NCBI RefSeq assembly: GCF_042431545.1
Contig: NZ_JBHLYX010000016.1
Origin: Pseudoalteromonas xiamenensis
GTDB taxonomy: Bacteria > Pseudomonadota > Gammaproteobacteria > Enterobacterales > Alteromonadaceae
Direction: 5' to 3' (one strand)
DNA: 64,000 nucleotides
Part shown: piece by piece, positions 18,068 to 25,494 of the stretch
Layout: the number at the start of each line of letters is the position of its first letter
Numbering within the stretch: the stretch's first letter is position 1
Translations under genes and position numbers: made by a program
The notes under the pieces: generated by a model
What the model saw: only the letters and a program-made list of their open reading frames with translations
Databases searched by the model: none
What the model was told of the DNA's origin: nothing

Positions 18068-18164
18068 CGCAAATATCCTTTTGAAGTAAAAGAATATCTA
18101 TAATAAAAATACAAAACAGGTACAACACTGAGTGAAAGAAAACCTTTTGCTCAGTAAAATTTAA

Positions 18165-18216
18165 TTACACTCGCTTACTTGCATCTTTATAAGCTTCTGA
18201 TTTATCTATTTTATCG
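18165..18216 (-). pseudogene. relE C-terminal tail remnant
   Basis: On the minus strand this encodes KIDKSEAYKDASKRV and then a stop, nearly the same ending as the relE remnant at 19443-19728 (KRDKSEAYKDAGNRV). 27 bases (18181-18207) are identical to 19459-19485. The rest of this relE copy is gone. Confidence 0.65.
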
Positions 18217-18255
18217 ACTACCCGTTCGGGCAGTTTGTAGCATTTAGCCCAAACA

Positions 18256-18281
18256 AAAAAACCGCTTGGAAAGCGGTTTTT
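18256..18281. terminator. Rho-independent terminator
   Basis: AAAAACCGCTT and AAGCGGTTTTT form a perfect stem with a three-base loop, flanked by A and T runs. It is about 40 bases downstream of the minus-strand gene at 18321-18773. Confidence 0.88.
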
Positions 18282-18320
18282 GCATCTAGCATCTAGTAAG
18301 TGCGGAGCTAAAAAATAGCT

Positions 18321-18773
18321 TTAATACTTTCTACGATTAATCGAGAAAGTAACCTCAGCTTCACCTGTATTAAGGTTGAAAGAATTTAGCTTACCAGAAC
18401 AAATCGCACTGTCTCTATAAGAACCACCTTCATTCTCAGCGATAACCTTTTGAGGAACCATTTTGCCACTGCGGTAATCTTTCATAATAACAAGGCGAAA
18501 ATGACAACGAGGAGCTACCGAACTATCACTAAATTTATATTCCAAATCTACTAGACGAACTACATCTGGGTAATTACTAAATACATAGAATCGCTCAGTA
18601 GAATTAGTTATAAGAGTCTCTTGAGGAGCTGGTGAATACGTGGATGTTTGAATCTCTTTACTCGTTAATGTGACATCATAATCTTTAGAGTCATTCTCAA
18701 CATTAACTTTTATATTTGCTATTGCAGATGAGCTTATAACTAAAGCTGATGTAAGCAATATGTTTTTAAACAT
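18321..18773 (-). CDS. Exported protein, function unknown
   Basis: The 150-residue protein has a signal peptide (MFKNILLTSALVISSSAIA, cleavage near residue 19). The mature domain of about 130 residues has strong strand alternation and two Cys (in APRCHFRL and SAICSGKL) that may pair. No family is recognised. It starts 11 bases after the stop of the 18785-19153 gene, so the two probably share a transcript ending at the terminator at 18256-18281. Confidence 0.55.
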   Translation of the reverse strand: MFKNILLTSALVISSSAIANIKVNVENDSKDYDVTLTSKEIQTSTYSPAPQETLITNSTERFYVFSNYPDVVRLVDLEYKFSDSSVAPRCHFRLVIMKDYRSGKMVPQKVIAENEGGSYRDSAICSGKLNSFNLNTGEAEVTFSINRRKY

Positions 18774-18784
18774 GAACTAATCCT

Positions 18785-19153
18785 TTATATTTTGTTGTGA
18801 TAGTAACTTCCTGATTCATAAGAAGTCATAAAAGATAGTACACCACCACCATTCTTTTTAATAGCTAAATTAGGTACAGAATTGTGATCTTTATCTATTT
18901 CTATCACCTGTCCTATCTGACCTGAATTTAATCCTAATTGCTTCCCTAGTTGCTCCATTTCCTGCTGCATTTTAGGCAGAATTTCTGTTTTTAACTGCTC
19001 AACTGCTTTAGCATATCGTTCTCTTTCTTCTGGAGATTCAGCGTTTTTAGCTCGTTGCTCAAACTCTGCAATACCTTCTTTTGCTCCCTTAACATCGCCA
19101 ACTCTACCGTTATAACCAAAAAATACATCCATAAAATTATTAGATATCTGCAT
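18785..19153 (-). CDS. Small coiled-coil protein, function unknown
   Basis: A 122-residue soluble protein. I start it at ATG 19153 (MQISNN) because AAAGGAGAG lies just upstream; the longer frame to 19189 lacks such a site. Residues 25-75 are rich in Glu, Gln, Lys and Ala and should form helices or a coiled coil (EFEQRAKNAESPEERERYAK). A C-terminal segment (GQVIEIDKDHNSVPNLAIKK) looks like beta-strands. No signal peptide or named family is seen. It occupies the place, just after a ColE2-like origin, where the sister module carries relB. Confidence 0.55.
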   Translation of the reverse strand: MQISNNFMDVFFGYNGRVGDVKGAKEGIAEFEQRAKNAESPEERERYAKAVEQLKTEILPKMQQEMEQLGKQLGLNSGQIGQVIEIDKDHNSVPNLAIKKNGGGVLSFMTSYESGSYYHNKI

Positions 19154-19291
19154 CTGTTCTCTCTCCTTTGAGAATAAAAAATAGTTCAAGCAAGTTAGAT
19201 ACCACTAAATTAGAACCAATATCTAGCGCCACCCGTTACACCTTTAAATCTAAAAGGCTGCGGGAAACCCGCTAAGAGATCTACACACCCC

Positions 19292-19325
19292 CGCCAAGGG
19301 ATATTATCTGATAAGGCTTGTTTTC
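19292..19325 (-). other. ColE2-like plasmid origin remnant (copy 1)
   Basis: The minus strand reads CAAGCCTTATCAGATAATA (19320 to 19302) followed by TCCCTTGG. This matches the core of the ColE2/ColE3 origin as I remember it (AAGCCTTATCAGATAACA plus a CCCTT-containing segment). It lies 7 bases after the stop of a Rep C-terminal remnant, the normal place for a ColE2-type origin. Its 19 bases are identical to copy 2 at 20026-20044. Confidence 0.65.
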
Positions 19326-19327
19326 GA

Positions 19328-19438
19328 TCACTCAGATTTATTTATTAAGTATAGGCTCACGGTACTGGCCGAAATTCCTAAATCCTGAGCTATATCGCGG
19401 TTTGAATAGCCCAGTTCCTTCAGCAACAAGTGAGCCTG
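19328..19438 (-). pseudogene. ColE2-type Rep C-terminal helix-turn-helix remnant (copy 1)
   Basis: The minus-strand frame encodes QAHLLLKELGYSNRDIAQDL and then GISASTVSLYL, ending in KSE and a stop. It aligns with the better-preserved remnant at 20051-20317 (GCSNRDIAEDLGIGSASVSRYLKQVSE). Everything upstream of the helix-turn-helix is replaced by the relE remnant. Only 36 codons remain. Confidence 0.7.
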
Positions 19439-19442
19439 TTAG

Positions 19443-19728
19443 CTAAACTCGGTTTCCAGCATCTTTATAAGCTTCTGATTTATCTCTTTTACCTATGGCA
19501 ACAACAAGAACTGACACTTTTTCATCCCGCACTTAATATATCAGCCGATACCCAGCTTGGCGAAGCTTTATCTTGTAACAGTCTGGCAATTCTCTTAGGC
19601 GGTTCGCTTCAACTCTCGGTTGTTTTAAAACTTCTGCCAGTTTCTTTTTAAACTGCTCTTTCACTGTCGCACCTAACTTGTGCCATTCTTTTGAGCGCTC
19701 GGGGATCAAATTCTAACTCATAGGTCAT
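19443..19728 (-). pseudogene. relE: RelE-family toxin, inactivated
   Basis: The minus strand begins MTYELEFDPRALK, the typical RelE start. An extra A in a run of four A shifts the frame; after correction it continues EWHKLGATVKEQFKKKL, LRELPDCYKIKLRQAGYRLIY, then a TAA where the family has Gln, then VRDEKVSVLVVAIGKRDKSE to a stop at 19443. One frameshift plus one nonsense codon mean no functional ribosome-dependent mRNA interferase can be made. Its start overlaps the end of relB, as in intact relBE operons. Confidence 0.85.
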
Positions 19729-19960
19729 CTAGCGAGACCTTCACACCAGTTTTCGGCTCCGCTAAACGAGCCTTAGCAACGGCAATCAATGCTTCATCTT
19801 CGCTGGTTAACAACACAGATTTAAACGGCAACGCTTCTCTTTGCGTCACATATTCCAAAGTTTGTCTTAACAACTCAGACGGAGTTACACCAAGCTTCTC
19901 TAATGCAGCAAAAGAACGTGCTTTTAATTCATCATCAACTCGAATATTAATCGTACCCAT
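19718..19960 (-). CDS. relB: RelB-family antitoxin, apparently intact
   Basis: The 80-residue antitoxin starts at ATG 19960 (MGTINIRVDDELKARSF), which gives the normal RelB/DinJ N-terminus; a longer frame to 20005 adds 15 implausible residues. Residues 1-50 form the ribbon-helix-helix dimer that binds the operator. The C-terminal tail (EALIAVAKARLAEPKTGVKV) would wrap the toxin. Its cognate RelE is broken by a frameshift and a nonsense codon, so this is an orphan antitoxin. It could still bind DNA or neutralise a related toxin elsewhere. Confidence 0.85.
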   Translation of the reverse strand: MGTINIRVDDELKARSFAALEKLGVTPSELLRQTLEYVTQREALPFKSVLLTSEDEALIAVAKARLAEPKTGVKVSLDDL

Positions 19961-20015
19961 AATGCACCGGTAATTACAAACGTATTTACACCAATTGTAA
20001 CTCACCGATACTAAA

Positions 20016-20050
20016 CCATAAGGGCTATTATCTGATAAGGCTTGTTTGGA
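20016..20050 (-). other. ColE2-like plasmid origin remnant (copy 2)
   Basis: The minus strand reads CAAGCCTTATCAGATAATA (20044 to 20026) followed by GCCCTTATGG, directly after the stop codon of the Rep C-terminal remnant at 20051. This is the gene order and core sequence expected of a ColE2-type origin. relB begins about 65 bases further on. Confidence 0.68.
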
Positions 20051-20317
20051 TCACTCTGACACTTGTTTTAAATATCGACTGACAGAAGCCGAACCAATGC
20101 CAAGATCTTCAGCTATATCGCGGTTTGAACAGCCCTGAGCCTTTAGCTCCAAAACCGCCTGTAGATGCTCTTTCGCCATGGACGGCCTACCACCGCCTTT
20201 AGATACTTTACCATCTAAAGCCCCCACGCGAGCCTGACGTTCACTGAACCCCGCTGCACTAAAGTTCTTGTGCGTCCACCGCGCTACGCTCTTGGCCGTG
20301 ACTTTCACTTCGCTCAA
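20051..20317 (-). pseudogene. ColE2-type Rep C-terminal part (copy 2)
   Basis: The open frame of 88 residues from a TTG at 20317 is the C-terminal third of a plasmid initiator. It starts in a PriCT-like segment (SVARWTHKNFSAAGFSERQ), has a basic Gly-rich linker (KVSKGGGRPSMAK) and ends in a helix-turn-helix (GCSNRDIAEDLGIGSASVSRY) that would bind the origin. The replicase domain is missing. The PriCT-like part overlaps in homology, but is not identical, with the end of the remnant at 15981-16739, so the two come from different rep genes. An ORF caller would report it as a small HTH protein. Confidence 0.8.
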
Positions 20318-20499
20318 TGGCGTTAGCGTGTGACGGGTGTCAGTTTCTGCAAAGACGGGGAAATATTATCGGTAGCAGAGGATGCGTATCCTGCATTCTG
20401 CTTTTTTGACTAACGCCTCTTGGAAATCCAAATAGGCAAATCGAGCGGTGTTTGCTCAATCAAGTAAGCTTCAACCGCTTTATCTTGTCCACTCCCCCG
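20318..20499 (-). other. Junction zone with a short gene tail
   Basis: There is no intact gene. On the minus strand a frame entering from the IS border encodes DKAVEAYLIEQTPLDLPIW, then ISKRR and a stop at 20410-20412. This looks like the 3' end of an unidentified gene cut off near 20495 by the IS3-family remnant. The rest (20318-20409) shows an imperfect palindrome around GGATGCGTATCC and nothing else I recognise. Confidence 0.4.
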
Positions 20500-20630
20500 T
20501 TAGTGAGACACCTTTAAATTAGAGTTTTCTAATTTTGCTCGGTAAGCTGCGGGCGGCAGATCACCAAGGCTTTCACGTGTGCGTTCTTCGTTGTAATCCA
20601 ACCGCCAGAACCACACCATTTCTTTTACGT
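20500..20630 (-). pseudogene. IS3-family transposase C-terminal remnant
   Basis: The minus strand encodes VKEMVWFWRLDYNEER, then TRESLGDLPPAAYR and a stop at 20500. This is the C-terminal end of an IS3-family OrfB (the W-x-x-x-YN-x-x-R...SLG motif). The catalytic part is missing, and the frame runs directly into a second transposase remnant that points the other way. Confidence 0.75.
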
Positions 20631-21287
20631 GATGTTGGTAAGAAATGCGGAGTCAATCGTGTTTATCGGCTGATGCGAGATGAAGGACTCAAGGCTCAAG
20701 TTGGATACAGAGAGCCTCGTCATCGCAGCGGTGATAGTCATATTGTCGTGCCTAATCGATTACAACGCCAATTCAACCCTGAGTCGCCAGATGAGTCATG
20801 TGTAATCGATATTACCCATATCCGTACTCATGAGGGCTGGCTTTGCTTGGCTGTGGTTGTCGATTTGTTCTCACGCAAAGTCATTGGTTGGTCAATGCAA
20901 TCACGGATCACGAAGGAAATCGTATTAGATGCCTTGTTCATGGCTGTATGGCGACGAAACCCTAAGAAAATGGTGACAGTCCATTCCGATCAAGGTAGTC
21001 AATACACAAGCCATGATTGGCAACACTTCATTAAAGTAAATGGTCTTGAAGGCAGCATGAGCCGACGAGGTAACTGTCATGATAATGCGGTGGCTGAAAG
21101 CTTCTTCCAATTGCTCAAACGTGAACGAGTTAAGCGAAAAGTCTATTCAACAAGGGACGATGCTAGAAGTGATATCTTCGATTACATAGAAATGTTTTAT
21201 AACAATAAACGGAAACATGGTTCCAATGATCTACTTTCGCCAGTAGAGTATGAAAAGCGATATCAAGAACGGCTGAGAAGTGTCTAG
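20631..21287 (+). mobile_element. IS3-family transposase (OrfB), 5'-truncated
   Basis: DDE integrase-like transposase. The plus-strand frame is homologous to OrfB only from about 20631 (GKKCGVNRVYRLMRDEGLK). The Met at 20535 that would extend it lies in the antisense of another IS remnant and is not the real start. The catalytic residues are present: Asp in VIDITHI, Asp in VHSDQGSQYTS and Glu in DNAVAESFFQLLK, followed by the C-terminal EMFYNNKRKHGSNDLLSPVEYE. OrfA and the N-terminal HTH_21-like part of OrfB are lost, so it is unlikely to be an active element. I found no convincing terminal inverted repeat on either side. Confidence 0.82.
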
Positions 21288-21734
21288 ATTATTGGTTATA
21301 ACTTCTTAAAAAACAGAAGATTTAACAGGTGAACACCTCTTCGTTCACGCAGTTTATCTGGTCAAATGGGATCTGAATCCTTACTCAGCTTTATCCCCAT
21401 CCACCCTATTTAGATTCATCCCCATATTTGTGTTTTGGTGACGAGCAAAAAAGGTGATTTCCACACGGTCAAACCGCCTATGCCTATGAAATGACCTGAT
21501 ACATCCTGTATGCCACATAAGTCATGGGGGTTGAAGCCTTTCGAATTTAAGCCATGCCTCCGACATCGTTTACCAAAATGACGCATAACAACTTTGTCGG
21601 GAAAATTATTTTTAATTTATTTAACTTGGTTTGGCGGTTCTTTTTACCGAAATGCGTATTTAACTACACAGCCCTAGTTGATGTTGCCGTCAATGCGGGC
21701 CATTTCCATTACGCAGCACAGGTAGGGACTGAGA
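21288..21734. other. 447-base region after the IS remnant
   Basis: No gene is supported. Short frames exist on both strands but lack ribosome-binding sites or recognisable motifs. The left part may hold the decayed right end of the IS3 element, but I see no clear inverted repeat or target-site duplication. The right end carries AGGGA before the next gene. Confidence 0.3.
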
Positions 21735-22358
21735 ATGCAAGAAAAGACCATCGCCGATACAGTGAATTTGACTTTAGACTTTAATGACGTCGAAGAAGGC
21801 CAGTTTGCCGATATGATGGAAAGAATCCGTACTGAGCGCCGGGCTCTGTTGCGAGCAACTCAAGAAAAATACGCAAAGAGCAGAGCTCAAAAGGCGATTT
21901 TAGAGCAGCAACGGCAGAGAATGAGACTCCAGTTACAATGTCTATATGGCGCGGTTCTCGCGATTATGATCACGCTGTGTTGGGTATTCTACGACTCATC
22001 GGGTTCGGCACATCGTGTTGATAAGACTGACGGTACGCATCATGCGAGTGAGAGATTCTCGGCTCACCAATTTAATGAAGCGCAGTTGAGTGAAATTGAG
22101 CGTTACTTCATGGCTAAGTTTTTCGTAGGCGATTGGCGTTTTCGCGGTGCCGCTATTGAAGACAATGGGATATCGGTGTTTATTGAAACACCGCAACCTC
22201 TGGCGCTCGAACCCCATTATCAGAGAGAGTATATCCGTAGTTCATTATGCCCAAAAGCGGACAGTGACATTTGGCTGTACATCAAACCGGAAGACTTAAA
22301 CATTCATCTGTATTCTGAGAATCTAAGCCGAGGATTGTCAGCCTACTGCGCCAGTTAA
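21735..22358 (+). CDS. Single-pass membrane protein with N-terminal coiled coil, unknown function
   Basis: I do not recognise a named family in this 207-residue protein. Residues 20-66 are Arg/Glu/Gln-rich helix (MMERIRTERRALLRATQEKY), probably a cytoplasmic coiled coil. One membrane segment follows (about 70-88, LYGAVLAIMITLCWVFY). The rest (about 90-207) should be periplasmic and has two Cys (SSLCPKAD and SAYCAS) that could pair. AGGGA about nine bases before the ATG supports the start. A strong hairpin terminator lies about 100 bases downstream. It lies at the right edge of the plasmid-remnant region and could be chromosomal. Confidence 0.6.
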   Translation: MQEKTIADTVNLTLDFNDVEEGQFADMMERIRTERRALLRATQEKYAKSRAQKAILEQQRQRMRLQLQCLYGAVLAIMITLCWVFYDSSGSAHRVDKTDGTHHASERFSAHQFNEAQLSEIERYFMAKFFVGDWRFRGAAIEDNGISVFIETPQPLALEPHYQREYIRSSLCPKADSDIWLYIKPEDLNIHLYSENLSRGLSAYCAS

Positions 22359-22455
22359 AATGGGTTTGGGTCAATGTGCTTGTATACTTTTAACCTTACA
22401 CCATGAACCGAGACATATTGCTTACGCTAAGAATACACACTTCGCTTTAGCCAAA

Positions 22456-22487
22456 AGTAAAACGCCGCGATGCGCGGCGTCTTACTT
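22456..22487. terminator. Long hairpin, probable bidirectional terminator
   Basis: AAGTAA-A-ACGCCGC pairs with GCGGCGT-C-TTACTT around GATGC, with a single A/C mismatch. It lies between the convergent genes ending at 22358 and 22696. Confidence 0.7.
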
Positions 22488-22695
22488 AACCTCAGGTTTG
22501 TATAAGAAATAGTGCAAAATTTAATAAGACAATAACTTAGCAATCTCTTATATTTCTAGCTCGATATTTTTGTCTAAATTCAAATCATTTTGGAGCTGGA
22601 ATAGCGAGCTATTTCGCTTCAAAATAACGCAGAAGTCAGTAAAAATAGCACCTAGAAACGCATTACTTATGCGAAGCTGAGGTAACTTAGGTCTG
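22488..22695. other. Intergenic spacer downstream of the kinase gene
   Basis: AT-rich spacer of about 200 bases in which I see no gene or clear signal. Confidence 0.3.
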
Positions 22696-25494
22696 CTAGT
22701 TCAGTCGGTTAACTCTGTCCTGCATTTGAAGGTAGAGTCCAGAATCTTCCGGTATTTCACCTTGTACTTCGCTCAGGCTTCTACGCATCAGTTCGATTCC
22801 TGAGGTGTCACCCGTCATAAATCTTGCCTCACCGAGTTCGGACTCGATGTAGGCGAGGATTGGTACCCGCTCAGGATAAATTTCCGACATACGGGCATGG
22901 TATGCTTCGAGTTTATTGAGGGCATCGGGCCAATCTTGCTTAGCAAAAGCAAGGTCGATTTCGACTTGATCCAAACTCAGTTGGGTTCCTTCACTGCGCT
23001 TAAAGAAGCGATCGAAAATGGCTCGGGCCTTGGAGATATTTTCTTTCGCGTCATCAAAACGACGTTCTTTGACCGCGATTTTTGCGAGTCGTTCATACGC
23101 GCCACCAACGCCGTAATCATCCTCGCCATATTGCTGTGCATTCATGCTACGAATTTTTTCAATGAGTGCCATTCCTTCCTCTTTGCGGCCTTGGTAAACG
23201 AGCAATTCGCCGTAGAGGCTACGTGCCCAAAAGGCGATAGAAGAAGTGTCCGGGAGATTCGCAGTAAACAGTGGAGCCGCTTGGTTGAGATCCTCAAAGG
23301 CTTTGTCTGTCATACCGACAATATGGTAAAGATAACCGCGGTCGCTGAGCAAGCGGGCGCTTGATACTGCTTCTTGAGATCCTGCGTTAATGGCTTCAGT
23401 CATGATGTCAATGGCACGGCTGTAATGGCCCATACGTCTAAGCAGGCTGCTGTACAAGCGCGCAGTAAATTGATACTCAGGATGTTGCAGTGAGTAAATA
23501 CGCTTTGAGAGTTGGTATGTCTTTTCTAGAACGTCCCTCGCATCTTGCATTTTACTCAGACGCATCAGCCCTTGACCAAGATCTTTATAACTATTGAGTG
23601 TACTTGGATGCTGTTCACCGAAATAGGCGAGTTTTTGTTTGACGATTTCGCGGTTCAAGTTAACCGCCGCGTCGAAATTGGCTTGGTCGTAATAGGAAAT
23701 TGCGAGCCTACTTTGAATTCGAATGCCTTGCTCAATATCCTTGTTTTCCAAAAGCCGCCAGTTGTTAAAGGCCTTTTGGAAATATTCAGCCGCTTCAACT
23801 GGTTTGCCATATGCAAGTTTGATCTGCCCCTTGCGGAAAGTAATATCAATCGCAAGTTCGCTATTTTCATTCGGTCTTAGTTGCAGTTCGGCTTGTTCAA
23901 TTGTTTGCCATGCATTATCCAAAGATCCAGCTCTATCGTAATACTTGGCTAAGTCAGCCAGGGCGCGCGTGCCTTGTTCTGGGTTTGGGTCACCTAGACG
24001 CTCATCAAGTGCAATCGCCTCGAGTTGCAACTCATAGGCATCTTTGGGTTTACCTATTAGGCCGCTGACCTTGGCCAAGGAGCTAAGTAGTTGTGCTTTT
24101 ACTTTCGGTTCTTCATGGAGTGAATTGCGCGTAGTCTCTATTGCCTGTGCTAACAGATCATCGACATTGATGGTTCGACCTTTTGCATTTTCAGGCGACG
24201 CACCTGAGAACACGTCCATCAGCAGTTTAGTGACTCGCATTGCAGCATTGGCCTGACGTTTCGCTTCTTGGCCGGAAATAACCAAGTCATTACGTTGCTG
24301 AGTCAACGTCTGGTTCAGCCGATTCGTTACCACGAGTCCTGTTGTCATAGAGATGGCAAGGGCAGAGGTCAATACGGCGGCAAGGGGGTGGCGTTTAAGT
24401 AATTTTCCAAGCAGATACATTGGGGTTGCCAGAGTCGCTGATACAGCTTGCCCCCTTAGGTAACGTTTAATGTCTCGGGCTAAGTCTGCAGCGCTTTGGT
24501 ATCTGTCTAGAGGTAGTTTTTCTAGTGCTTTAAGCGTAATGTTGTCGAGATCTTTACTTATGCGTCGTTGGTAATCGCTAGGTGCTCTGGGTTTATCTCG
24601 GCAAATGGATTCGAGAGTGGCGGCCATCATGTCTCGGTCAACGGCGTGTGGCGAGCGCTCTGTAAGCAGTTGATACAACAGCGCTCCAAGGCCATAGACA
24701 TCAGTGGCGGTTGTTGTTGGCTCGCCGAGGATTTGCTCGGGGCTGGCACATGACAGTGTCATGGCCATGATTCGAGCAACGTCCGTATCATCTTGGCCGT
24801 GTTGCAACACTCTGCTCGTACCAAAGTCGAGTAGTTTGACGACACCTTCTCGATTTACCAAAATGTTTTCAGCTTTGAGGTCACAGTGGATTATCAAGCG
24901 TTGATGTGCGTAGCTGACTGCATCACACACACGCAAAAACAGCTCTAGTTTTTGATCCTGTGATAGTTGGTTCGATGCGCAATAGTCAGTTAAATTTTGG
25001 CCTTCGACGTACTCCATGACGAGGTAAGGTCTCTGGTCGTCGGTTATCCCACCGTCGAGCAACATGGCGATATGGGGATGCTGTAGTTTGGCTAATAGTT
25101 GTCGTTCAGTTGAAAAATGCTGCAGATCGTCTGCGGCGGAAAAACCGGGTGCAAGTTTGATAGCGACAGTTTGTTCGTATTGTCCGTCGGCACGTTCAGC
25201 CAAAAACACGACACCCATGCCTCCGGCGCCAATTTCTTTAATTATGCGGTAGGGGCCGAGTAGTTGCCCCGGTTGCAATTGTTGACCTAGTTCGCGAATG
25301 TGTTGGCCGATGACTTGTTGTGCATGGCCCGCAAGATGGATTGTTTTAGTCGAGTCTAAGTGGGCCAGCAAACGTAAGACTTCGTGTTGTTCTTCCTCGC
25401 TACAGCCACTTTGTTTTAGGTAGGTTTGTCGTTCCTCAACGGCGAGGTCAATACAGTCATCGAACAATGCTTTAACACGTTTGAGATCAAGCAT
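22696..25494 (-). CDS. Ser/Thr protein kinase with C-terminal helical (TPR-like) sensor
   Basis: About 932 residues. The Hanks-type kinase domain (about residues 80-350) has P-loop IGAGGMGVVF, Lys113 in VAIKL, catalytic HCDLKAEN (Asp205) and LLDFGTSR (Asp223). The Arg of HRD is Cys, so it is a non-RD kinase. A hydrophobic segment near 365-385 (AAVLTSALAISMTTGLVV) should span the membrane. The remaining 540 residues are helical repeats of TPR type (AYELQLEAIALDERLG, LSKRIYSLQHPEYQFTARLY) and would be periplasmic. I prefer ATG 25494; a GTG at 25503 is possible. It overlaps the sigma-factor gene, which it probably controls by phosphorylation, as in PknT-EcfP-type pairs. Confidence 0.88.
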   Translation of the reverse strand: MLDLKRVKALFDDCIDLAVEERQTYLKQSGCSEEEQHEVLRLLAHLDSTKTIHLAGHAQQVIGQHIRELGQQLQPGQLLGPYRIIKEIGAGGMGVVFLAERADGQYEQTVAIKLAPGFSAADDLQHFSTERQLLAKLQHPHIAMLLDGGITDDQRPYLVMEYVEGQNLTDYCASNQLSQDQKLELFLRVCDAVSYAHQRLIIHCDLKAENILVNREGVVKLLDFGTSRVLQHGQDDTDVARIMAMTLSCASPEQILGEPTTTATDVYGLGALLYQLLTERSPHAVDRDMMAATLESICRDKPRAPSDYQRRISKDLDNITLKALEKLPLDRYQSAADLARDIKRYLRGQAVSATLATPMYLLGKLLKRHPLAAVLTSALAISMTTGLVVTNRLNQTLTQQRNDLVISGQEAKRQANAAMRVTKLLMDVFSGASPENAKGRTINVDDLLAQAIETTRNSLHEEPKVKAQLLSSLAKVSGLIGKPKDAYELQLEAIALDERLGDPNPEQGTRALADLAKYYDRAGSLDNAWQTIEQAELQLRPNENSELAIDITFRKGQIKLAYGKPVEAAEYFQKAFNNWRLLENKDIEQGIRIQSRLAISYYDQANFDAAVNLNREIVKQKLAYFGEQHPSTLNSYKDLGQGLMRLSKMQDARDVLEKTYQLSKRIYSLQHPEYQFTARLYSSLLRRMGHYSRAIDIMTEAINAGSQEAVSSARLLSDRGYLYHIVGMTDKAFEDLNQAAPLFTANLPDTSSIAFWARSLYGELLVYQGRKEEGMALIEKIRSMNAQQYGEDDYGVGGAYERLAKIAVKERRFDDAKENISKARAIFDRFFKRSEGTQLSLDQVEIDLAFAKQDWPDALNKLEAYHARMSEIYPERVPILAYIESELGEARFMTGDTSGIELMRRSLSEVQGEIPEDSGLYLQMQDRVNRLN

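Noticed and set aside
20535..20630. Start of the plus-strand transposase at ATG 20535
   Set aside because: This stretch is the antisense of another IS3-family OrfB C-terminus; homology to the plus-strand transposase begins only near 20631.
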